Positions 54,617 through 64,000 of a DNA stretch of 64,000 nt are shown one piece after another (position 1 is the stretch's first letter; each line of letters opens with the position of its first letter). Position numbers and translations under genes: made by a program. The stretch is from assembly GCA_030512295.1 (NCBI GenBank), contig JAULSR010000012.1, positions 124,001-188,000 on the forward strand, read 5' to 3'. The stretch is from Bombardia bombarda (lineage: Eukaryota; Ascomycota; Sordariomycetes; Sordariales; Lasiosphaeriaceae). The notes under the pieces were generated by a model. That model searched no databases and had not been told where the DNA came from. It saw only the letters and a program-made list of their open reading frames with translations.

Positions 54617-55618
54617 CTAGAACAGCTTCTCCTCCAGATCAGCCGCGTCGGTAGTCTTCTTGCCCTTGGACTTCTTGACAAAGGCCGCCTTCTCGCCCGG
54701 CACCTTGAAGTACAGCGAAGGCGACTCGCCCGGCTTCAGCATGTGGCTCAGGTACCCCCTGTGGGCCGGGTCTCTGTAGTACTCGATATCCCAACGGCTC
54801 GTCGGGTCGGGCAGGCGGTAGTAGTGCTTCTTGGCCGCGCGCGCCTCCTCCAGAACGGCCTCGACGTGCTCGGGGCCCACGGGCAGGGGCTTGTCGGTGC
54901 TGACGCTCTTGCCGTAGACCAGCCGCCTGAGCGACTCCTTTGTGTAGTATCTGGTCGTGATCTTGCCGCCTGCCGCCTCGATTGCCTCGATGGCAGCTGC
55001 CGACGCGCGCGACACCAGGATGTTGATGGGCGTCTTTATCGACGTCTTGCCGCGCGCGAGCAGCTTGATGCCGTCCTTGAACCCCTTGCCGAGCACGCCC
55101 GAGAGGATCAGCTCCCTGGGCGTGATGGGCTTGGTGGCGTCGATACGGCGGGCGTCGATGAACTCTTGGAGGCGGTCGAGGTTGAGCTCCGACATGACGG
55201 GGGCAAGACTAGACAGAAGTGAGGCGGTTAGTTAGAGGCGGTCATATGCATATGTCCTTGAGGACGACGAGGTCGGCGGGGCGTACTGGTTGACGAAGCC
55301 CTTACGGCCATGAGAGATGATCAGGGGCGTCTGGCCACCCTGGAACCACGGGTTAATAGTGCTGCGCGCCTTCTGGCCCTTGGTACCACGACCAGACGTC
55401 TTTCCATAGCCCGAGGAGGGACCGCGACCGACACGGATGCGCTTGTGGTAGGCGCCCCGGTTGTCTGAGAGGTTGGCGAGGATGGAGGCGCTGCGCGTCT
55501 GAACCGAGAGCGCTGCGAACAGCGACGTCAGCGACGTTGTCGACGTCGTTTCGAGCGGCGACACCCTGCAGCAGCGGGCTACCTGCGCCGCCTGGGCGAG
55601 TGGTAGTCTGGGAGGCAT
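54617..55618 (-). CDS. MRPL10: Mitochondrial large-subunit ribosomal protein uL15m
   Basis: Exons 55618-55287 and 55208-54617 (donor gtacgc, acceptor ctag; the join gives GRKGFVNHLAPVMSELNLDRLQ) encode 307 aa. Residues 1-45 are a mitochondrial transit peptide (MPPRLPLAQAAQVARCCRVS..., Arg/Ser-rich, no acidic residues at first). SDNRGAYHKRIRVGRGPSSGYGKTSGRGTKGQKAR and INPWFQGGQTPL form the Gly-rich uL15 signature. ITPRELILSGVLGKGFKDGIKLLARG and the following INILVSRASAAAIEAIEAAGG form the L15 C-terminal fold. A Lys-rich tail extends beyond the bacterial fold, as in other mitoribosomes. Known role: component of the 54S mitochondrial subunit. Confidence 0.94.
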
Positions 55619-56852
55619 CGCAGCGAAAGGTCTGGCGGTTTGCTGGTTGCTGGTTGCTAGTTGCTGGTTGCGGTGTGCCGGGGCCCTTGATCCCCCAAAA
55701 CTCGTTTTGCGATTGACCGAATTCAATTGACCTGCACATGGACCGTGCATTTGCTGCCCAGCGCTGCCATGGGTCGGGTGACGAAGCGAGACAGCCCCAC
55801 ACCCACCCATACACTACCAGGCAGTGGCCTCACTGTCTCACAGCGCTCATAGTTCCCTTAAACCACGCTGTAGTCTAATATTTGAAGAGACTGGCACCTA
55901 GAATGGAAGCAAGCTTCTTTGAAATAATTATGTCTTCAACCACATATCGGGACAAATTTCTTAAAAAACCATAGCAACAACTAAAAACACAAAACTGCTG
56001 TATGACAAGCACCACATCCATGGCGAGCGATCACGAAAATTTAGAGCACACAGTACACACACATCATAAGGTATGATCATACCAAACCAAGCTTAAACTG
56101 AGCTCTAGACATACACGTACGAGCTTGTAATAGTACCTTATCTGCTAATAATACTTCTACTACGTATAAAGTGTATTGCTTGTTGTCCCTCGTTCTCATT
56201 CTCCCGACAGTCATCATTTCACCGTCTCGCGTCATCGCTCCCATCCGGTTGTGCACATATAGGACACCACGACCATCTCATCACCACCCATCAACGCCAT
56301 AAGCAGTCGCAACGATACAAAAGAGACACAGGAGCATACTACATACATAGAACCCAGCCGATCTTCATCCAGTGTGGTATAAGGGTATGAGTGCATGAAA
56401 ATGTGATACGCAGGGGTAGCAGTAGTAGACAATGTTCCTCCCAGCCTGCCACGTGTAAACAAAGCTCGTCCATACCGGGCTCTCGGTCATGAAAACTCAT
56501 TTCATCAATCGTCTGACACATACAAGTAGCCATCCAATTCATCCAATCCATGCCCTTCGTTTCCTCATTTCTATACCCAAACCATGCAATGACAGTGATA
56601 ATAATAATAATGACGACGATTGCGCCGGTCTTGAAACCCTTCTGAGAAACCCTCCCGGAACAAGCCAAAGGATTGGAACGCCTTTTACCAAACACTCAAC
56701 TTCAAAAAAATTCACAAACTGCATCCACGTACAAGTCATTTTATGACCCAACGCCGCGATAAACAAGAGGGAGCCGTCCCTATACTAAATGAAACGTGAT
56801 TTTGGTTCATAAAGGAAACCACAGCCACCAGAAACCGCACTGAAAACACAGG
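55619..56852. other. Intergenic, no supported gene
   Basis: Promoter of MRPL10 (with a short ttgctggttgctagttgctgg-like repeat near 55645) and 3' flank of the arrestin gene. The middle is A+T-rich. No family is seen. Confidence 0.5.
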
Positions 56853-59800
56853 TCATTGTCTCCTAACAACGCCCGTCATATCCAGCCTGATAACCGGTCG
56901 CTCAATCTCTAGACTCCTACTCGGGACGAGCCGGCCGCCGGGCGTCCTCGGGTTTGCGACATTGACTCTTCCCCCACGGTGTGGTCGAGCCGGCCCGTCC
57001 TCAGCGCTATCAGACGAGTCGTCGTCAATCGCAGCCTCCTCGGGCGGCGTCTCGACTTCCAGCACGCCATCCAATGACCTGGACATGGTGTGTTGCACTA
57101 GGGCCTCATGGTTCGCGTACCGCACAAAGTAATCGGCCAAGCCGTCTACACTTGGCGTGCCAACAACCATGTCATAGTTGGGTGGTGGCGTCATGAGATC
57201 GGTCAACAGCGGCGGCGGCTCGTCGGCATCAAAGGCAGGCGGGTTGAAAGACGGGTAGCGAATGAGATGGATGGGCCGCTCTCGCTCGATGGGGCTTGGG
57301 AGTGTTTGGCCTCGAAACCTGCTGTTGGGGATGCCATTCCCTGGTCTGTTTGAAACATCACTGAGCCGTGTCGAAGACTGGAGATGTGCAGCTTGTGGAA
57401 TGATGGGAAGCGTCGAGGTGTTGACGCGATCGAGGCTTGGAATATTTCTCCTAGGAGCCACATCATCTTGCTCGACTAACGCCAGATGGCCCGTTGAGCT
57501 AGAGGGGCTTCTGTCGATGACCTCGGCGTCAGGACAGCCACAGGCGGTTCGATGTCGCTGCCTCGAGCCTGGTCCATCGCGTCCGCTATAACGTGGCAGT
57601 ATTGTGTTTGCCTGTGTGGCGCGGCAATCAAGAACTGTAAAGGGGCTATCAATGCTAATCTCGAAATGGCGCCTGCGCTTGCCCGTCGGATCTTCAGGGT
57701 CAACGCGAGAGACGCGCATGACAATCTAAAAGCCACAGTCAGTGCCGCTCTGCCACACAAGCTTATATTAAAAACGTACCTTGATCCAGTGGAAGACATT
57801 GACATTCTTCCAACTGCAGTCGGGATGCAGCCTTAGCTGCTTGTCACGCGCCATCATCTCGCAGGTTGGGATCTGAACATTCATCTCAATCTCAGTACTT
57901 CCCCAAAACGGCTCGAGACCCAAGTCCAGGTCGCCGAGGAGATTTTCACTCGGCTCAGGTAGCGGATTCGGGACACCGTTCGTCGTGACCGCTTCCAGGA
58001 TCCTACGCTCCGCCGCCGACTGCCTCGCATTTTGACGCTGATCGGCATCAAGCTCGCCACCGCTCAAGACGCGGATGTCGCTGGCCGCAAATTGCTTGTC
58101 GAGCGGTTTTCCGGCTATCTTTTCCAGCAGCAGTATCTTGCGTCCAGTGCCCTTCCGTGTCACACGGCGATCATTGGTCCAGTACTCGATGCTCTCGGTC
58201 ACAAACACTTTGAGCTTGTGCACCTGAACCTTGGCCAGTGGTGTGAGCCTGAAAGCGATGGGGATCTTTGTACCAATTGAGAAGCTCTTGCCAGAGATCA
58301 TGATGTCGTAATGCAGCTGGTCCTCCCATTGCCTGCTAATAGAGATGGGCTCCGTCATCTCAAGCGACATTTGATCTGGCAGACGAACAACTGATACCTC
58401 CTTTGTCCCATGGAGATTGGGCTTGAACGCGCCAGCGCGCTCCACTGTCGTTTCCAGCTCCCATTTGACCGATCCATACTGTAGCTTTGTTGTCTCTAGC
58501 TGATGGTGGTCGATGGGGAGCTCAAATGTATACTCGTAAGTGCCGGAAACAAAAACCTTGTATCCCTTGGCCTGAACTTGGTTGGTGACTGGTGAATCGC
58601 CTTTTCCAAAACTTCTGGATTTGACCGAGTTGAGCGAGAGCCGCTTAAGCTCCTTCGCTGTCAGATTGCTGGAGTTCCGAGGTTTGCTGTGCAGATGTAG
58701 TGATAGGTTAGAGTTGTTTGCATAGTTTGGGTAGAATGAGTTCCTAAAGTTATTTTGGTGGCTTGGGGCAGGCTTCAACGTGAATGTGCACTGGCTCCCG
58801 TACTCGGTCTCCCACATGCCTTCATGCATGGCTTGGAAGAAAACCAAGGATTGCGTGCGCAGAGTCTGCTCCTCGTGCATGTCCACCTTTAGCGGCGGTA
58901 TGCCCTCGGGCCACTCTGTTCTCGCCTTGCCAACCAACTTGAGTGTCACAGACTTGATCTTAACGTTCTTGGAAACATTCAGCTGGAGCTTTCCCCGGAG
59001 CAGAGCAGTCGAATTCTGGCTCTCATGCCGATTATGTCCGTCGTGATCGAAGCCCGTCAGAAAGATATTGGGCTCTGCCAGAATGATCGAGCACGAAACG
59101 CCGCTGCCCGAGGCGACTGGTTTTGGGATCTCGGTTATTGAAGAGTTCATGATGCTCTTTCCGGATCGTGCAGACATGATGCTGTTCCTATTAGGAGTGA
59201 TCATGGTCGCGGGGGCTGGCAAGGGGCGCGGAATAGCGGCCGCCATGCTGGATCGCTGGGTGATGGGTTCTGTCTCGGGTGCAGCAACAGGTTCTGGGAC
59301 CGGTTCTTGTTCAGGCTCGTCGACGGCAGATGGGTCAAACCGCGATAGACGTCGAGCAAAACTAATGAAGCTCGAGGGCCGGGGAGTCTGCGTCCTTGGA
59401 GTGGGGGCAGTCGAGACAAATGGAGACGACTTTGGCGATGTGGAAAAAGCAGAAAAGAGCTTGTCGAGCACCCGGGTTACCCGCTCTCCGCCTGGCGGAA
59501 GCGACCGAAGCGATCTCCTCTTTTCGCTCTTTTCACGTCTTGCCTTGTCCTCGGCCTTCTTCAGTTCCTTCAGTTCCTTCTCTTGCTTCCTTCTTTTCTT
59601 CTTCTCCCTCTTTTCCCTTTCGCGCGACTTCTTCTTGGGTGGTTGCGACGAGTTGGGCCTGAGATCGTGGGGAACAAAGCCAGCAGGGTACGAGACAATG
59701 TGGATGGAGTGGGGACGGCGTTGGCGGGGCTGGATCAGCGGCGTCGGGAAGGTCGGGGGGTTCGCGACTGAACGGGGCCTGGTGCGATCGGTAGGACCTC

Positions 59801-59924
59801 TTGGGGTGTAGTAGACGGAGCCGTGGGCCGAAGAGAAGTAGGGCTGAGGGCGTAGTCGGTCGTGTTCCGAACCTGCAGCCGGCATGACACCCAGGTTAGA
59901 GACGAGCCTCGAGCGAAAAGACAT
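56853..59924 (-). CDS. Arrestin-related trafficking adaptor (PPxY-bearing)
   Basis: Exons 59924-57780 and 57725-56853 (donor gtacgt, acceptor ttag; the join gives VFHWIKIVMRVSRVDPED) encode 1005 aa. Order: disordered N-terminus, a Lys/Arg/Glu-rich coiled segment (about 97-138), arrestin N domain from about residue 275 (CSIILAEPNIFLTGFDHDGH, KLQLNVSKNVKIKSVTLKLVGKA, WEFELPIDHH-type strands) and arrestin C domain (DIMISGKSFSIGTKIPIAFRLTPLAKVQVHKLKVFVTESIEYW) to about residue 745, then a disordered tail. The tail carries PPNY at about 896-899 (PPxY) and LPRY at about 758, both PY motifs for WW domains. Known family role: recruits Rsp5/Nedd4-type ubiquitin ligase to plasma-membrane cargo for endocytosis. 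An in-frame ATG at 60002 is an alternative start. Confidence 0.88.
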
Positions 59925-61243
59925 GCGATGGCACTGGCTTTGGCGCGAGCGAAGCGGCCAGGAACAGGCAGGAGAAGCAACATCGAGATGATATGGAAAC
60001 ATTAACAGAGAGAGGTGGAACTGGTCAACACACAGCAACCGGGCATAAAAGGGATAGAAATATAGCCCGTGTCATACGAATACAGGCCGGCGCTGGAGGC
60101 AAGACTGTACGAGGAAAGGGGCTGCATCGCCTGGCCAGACACTAGGCGTTGCTGGCGAGAAATGAGGTCCAATGCACTGGCAGCCCGAGGTGAGGGTGTC
60201 CATAGACCCTGACTGTCCTGCCAGTGGCCCTCCCCATGACCCTGAGCGTGGACATGTGGCGCTGGGCGGCCGAGATACTCTGGATGGAGCGCCATGCTGG
60301 ACAGCAGGCATGATGGACGGTGCAGCTGCCAGTGCCACAGATGCCACAGACGGATGCCACAGCCGAGACTTTGAGCGGGCACACCGTTGGCAGCCAGGGA
60401 GATGGTGTGGAATAGCGCGTGGAAGGTGTGAAGGAGGGTTCAGAAGGTCTGGGAAGATTCAAGAAGGAGGTGGGGAGAGTCGTGAATTGTGGAGGAGTAA
60501 GGTCGAAAGAAGGGAAGGGAGGTTGAGCTACCCAAGGGAGCACCTGGGCACGTACCTGCGCCTGAATCATAACAGCATTCTTAATATTGCCCCGGTGTCT
60601 ATCAGGTCGTGTTCCCCCTCTGTTCGAGTCGGGGCGCGCGTCAGGTCGCACACACGGGCAAGAGTCGCGAATGCGAGCTAGTTTGCTGGTGCTTGGGTGC
60701 TGCCAGCGACTTGAAGCCAAGGTAGTACCTTAAACAACCTGCCTAGGTAGCGATCAGCCGGACCGTCCTCAGTGGCTAAGGCAGACAGACGGTGGGTTAA
60801 GGTAGGTATTTCAGGCGAGACAGAAAAATGGCGAATAGCAGAAGAAACAGCTAATTATCGTCAATGGGAAGGCACCACCCGCCCGCACCGCAACCCTTTT
60901 GGTTCGAGACTGTCTCAAATGATCACAAGGCCGAGCTCACGCCGCGGAAGGGAGACAGACGGCTTGCTGGCGGGAAGCTGCTGCAATGCTGCAATGCTGC
61001 AATGCTATGGTGGGGAGGGAAGGAGGTAAAATGCCTATGCTACCTACTGGCTCTGGCGTATCTGTCTGTAGTGTGAGTCGTGTAGGTGCGCGTGGACGGT
61101 AGAAATGCGCACGCAGATAGATAGCCACTGCAGACGGGCGACGATGTTGACGCTCAAGTGACTGACTGGCACGCGTTGATAAGACAACGGACGGCAGACG
61201 TTGTTGTTGAGGTGATAATTGTTGCAAGCAGTAGCCGGTATGG
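59925..61243. other. Upstream of arrestin gene, no supported gene
   Basis: Probably promoter and long 5' leader. An 8-base repeat (ctgcaatg, three copies) lies at 60981-61004. Minus-strand frames across 60142-60720 lack family resemblance. Confidence 0.45.
60981..61004. repeat. 8-base tandem repeat (3 copies)
   Basis: The unit ctgcaatg is repeated three times exactly, intergenic. Confidence 0.9.
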
Positions 61244-62088
61244 TTATGACAAGGAAATAGAGACCTGGACTTTAGATTGCAGAAACTGAGTCGAGGAATT
61301 CAGTCCAACATTCATGCCAGGAAAGCGCGAAAGCGGCGCCATAATCGGCGGGCGCAAGCTATGATGTATTTGAGACGACGCATCCCTGCTCGCTGCTGTC
61401 GGGTTTACACTAGTGTAGCGCGGTGATCCATGACCATTCTGAGGCGGGGTAGGGCGGCCAAGCATAGAATCAAGCAATGGACGCAGTCGCAATCCAAGGA
61501 GTCAAGCAACCCCTGGCACTTGCCAAGTCTTGTGCACTTGCCTCGCACTTGCCTCCTTTAGGTCCAGGCTATTACACGGTATTCCAGACGCTATCCACCG
61601 TAAGAGTATTCGAACATGCCGATTCGGATCCGGCGCACAATAGTGAAGGTCAAATCTTTGTCGTGGCTTCCATTCTCTCAACTTCGGAGAGGTCGGAAAT
61701 CGGAAATGCTGCAAAACGTGGCTCGCGTGCCCAGCGGTCGCCATTAGCCTAACAAAGAAGATGGAAACAATGACGTTTCGCGTGGCCGTGGAGGGCGCAG
61801 GCTGGAAATTCGGGGCGCACTATGGCGCCTCGTGTCGCCCTGTCCAGTCAGCATTCAGGTTTTAGTGTACACTACCTAGGTTCTCGAGTTTGTGCATTGG
61901 CTCGATTTCCATGTTGGGTCCCTTCACCCCTGGTTCTAAATCAGGGCACTTAGCGCCAAAACGGGCAACCTGCACAACGGCGTCTTCCAATCCATCTCCT
62001 CAGATTTACTGCCAACATCAAGGCACAACTCCAGAAACGTGCTGGGGGCCGTTCCGCATCGATTTGTTTGCGTGCACATCAAGTATGG

Positions 62089-62126
<38 letters not shown>

Positions 62127-64000
62127 GCAGCTTGTTTGTTGTTTCACTACTTGTTTGCCTGTGCATTGTACGATTATCCAGATGAGCTAGGGTCTATAGG
62201 CCTGCTGAGTGTTTGGTTCATCCCATCATCCCATCTGGTGTTGAAGACGTCGCGTGCATACCATGTGTTGGTGTCGAGAGTGGAGGTACAAAGTATTAGG
62301 CTCTAGTTCAAGTTTGTTTTTTTTTTCTTTTTTTTTTCTTTTTTTTGGATGGCTTGGGGCTCTCGGCTCCACGATCTATCTCTCATTTCCAGGCGCTCAT
62401 GCTCTTACAGGATTTTATCAAGTATCATCCCAGACACCCCCTTCTAGGGATTATCATTGTCTTTTACGCGAGGATGAGCTAAAACTCCGGACCGAGCTCG
62501 GCAATCTCGGCAGCCCAGCCCAATCGACCGAAATCGAGCGCCACTGATATCATGCGGGAACCTCTCCGGTTCTCGCCAGGGTCGTGCACGGTCGTCTGAA
62601 TGAAGCTAAGAGGGCTCAACTAATCAACATGCTCAAGTCCCATCAATGCCGAAAATACACCTGCAGTGAGAGGTTTGCAGTTGCCATGCAGGGTATTTAT
62701 AGTGGACGAGTAAACTACCTACAGCGCCCCTGACTCAGCGTTTAACCTTGCAGCTTCCTCTCCAGGCGTTACCGAGCTCGCTTTCTTCGGGCGCTCGGGT
62801 ACCAAATTATCGCAAAGCTAGACTCTAAAAGCCCAGGTAGGTGCGGATGGTGGAAAAATATGGTCCCCTGGATTGGGTTGAAGTTGGAGGGTTGGAACAA
62901 CAACAAATATTTGCTTACTACCTTTCGCCACAGCTACCGAGCATAGAAAACACAAGTTTAGACCGATTCCCAGCCAACCAACACAGACGCTGTTACCCAG
63001 ATTATAGATACCTTGCTGAACACGAAAAAGCTGACGACGCCTCCAATATCCTTTTTTTTTATACATTGCATTCTTGGTCCAAACGTACCTTACTTCCTGA
63101 CCTTGGTCGTATTCGGCTGCATGATAGGTTGAGAAAAGACGACGCTTAGTCCCGCCAATGCGGATAGCCAACCATGATACTAATTAATTAGTGATGATGT
63201 ACCTTGATTGCATGACAACTCAAATTACTCCCCAAATAAACATACATCCAGATTCGTTGGGTCGACAACCCTCGGACTCTAGGACTCCGACACAACAAAG
63301 GCCTCCTTTTGTGTGTAAAAGGGACGATACCAGTCATACTTGAACTCGGTCACATGGCAGTCATTCACTTACCCAACTCATTTGGTGAACTACCTACCGA
63401 GATAGTCGTTTACATAGTACAAAACATTATTATGAACTATCACTGTATTGTTCTTCTCCGTGTTTCTTCTTCCCAAACTACTATTACTACCAAATCATTA
63501 TCCATCTACAATTTTGCATATCTTCCATAGTTTCGCCATCTCTCTATATTGGTATATCACAAAATACCCAAACAAACATTTTCTCATCAACATAACAAAG
63601 GAAACCGACCATGCTAATAATATGAGAACACAATAAAAAAAACTGCTCTCCCTTCATTTGCTTGCGCATTACCTTTGCTCATGAATCATCGCCAATGTGG
63701 ACAATAATGATACAGCCACCCGCCATTGTCATCGTCGACATCGTCATCAAATATCAAAAGAAATGGGGAAATGGTAGGTACGCATAACCTCCCCTCAATG
63801 AGCTTTGCTTGATATATCCGTATCGTATACAAGCTCGTGACGTGTCCTCGTCGTCGTCATAGTTATCTCATGAATGCCACACTCCAGGGGATAGGGGATA
63901 GGCGATAGGGGTTTATGATAAGTCGAAGGGAACACCTCTTCTTCGTCACCCGTGTGACCAGAGTACACATATAATGGAGGAGTAGAGGGCTGGTGAAAGA
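61244..64000. other. Right end, no supported gene
   Basis: Contains a (ttg)n microsatellite at 62088-62126, T-rich runs at 62316-62347 and A+T-rich sequence from 63170 on. A minus-strand frame of 82 codons at 61244-61492 (MRLRPLLDSMLGRPTPP...) is the only mildly protein-like ORF; it has no recognisable domain. Confidence 0.45.
62088..62126. repeat. (ttg)n microsatellite
   Basis: About 13 uninterrupted ttg units, intergenic. Confidence 0.95.

Overview
The window is nuclear DNA of a filamentous ascomycete (Pezizomycotina). A Sordariomycete is likely, though the class is an inference from gene architecture only. The evidence is short GT..AG introns of about 50-120 bases, compact convergent gene pairs, a Zn2Cys6 regulator, an M36 fungalysin, a fungal DUF4419 protein, a fungal DUF3716 protein, the chitin synthase chaperone Chs7 and nuclear genes for mitochondrial ribosomal proteins. 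I see no bacterial operons, no CRISPR array, no rRNA and no convincing tRNA. Exon limits below were read from splice consensus plus continuity of the protein families.

Left part (1-21.6 kb), accessory but mostly intact genes: a secreted fungalysin metallopeptidase (3 exons), a Zn2Cys6 transcription factor convergent with a cupin protein, a small single-pass membrane protein, a decayed HET-like gene, a DHA2-type MFS transporter convergent with a predicted ER-lumen protein ending in KDEL, a secretory DUF4419 protein, an ankyrin-gene remnant, a highly repetitive Arg/Asp/Gln-rich protein and a thioredoxin with a polyalanine tail.

Middle part (21.6-33.9 kb), decayed and gene-poor: a stress-responsive A/B barrel (Dabb) gene with two frameshifts, the C-terminal third of a zinc-type alcohol dehydrogenase, a rhodopsin-like (PTH11-type) membrane receptor gene with at least three frameshifts, and unrecognised ORF scraps. 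One intact SnoaL-like gene sits at 29.9 kb. The 30.7-33.9 kb stretch holds no gene I can support. A dispersed repeat of about 120-150 bases occurs at 10.7 kb and again at 22.0 kb.

Right part (33.9-60 kb), conserved housekeeping block: an uncharacterised 343-aa protein, CHS7, a 1051-aa DUF3716/polyglutamine protein, the mitochondrial small-subunit protein bS6m (MRP17), the neddylation cofactor DCN1 (with a same-strand ORF nested in its 1.05-kb intron), the sorting nexin MVP1, the mitochondrial large-subunit protein uL15m (MRPL10) and a large arrestin-type ubiquitin-ligase adaptor. From 46 to 60 kb all genes run on the minus strand. The last 4 kb have no supported gene.

The genes do not form one pathway. 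The membrane-traffic theme (Chs7, MVP1, arrestin adaptor) is probably coincidental. Short minisatellites (7-18-base units, 3-10 copies) are unusually frequent, both inside and outside genes.
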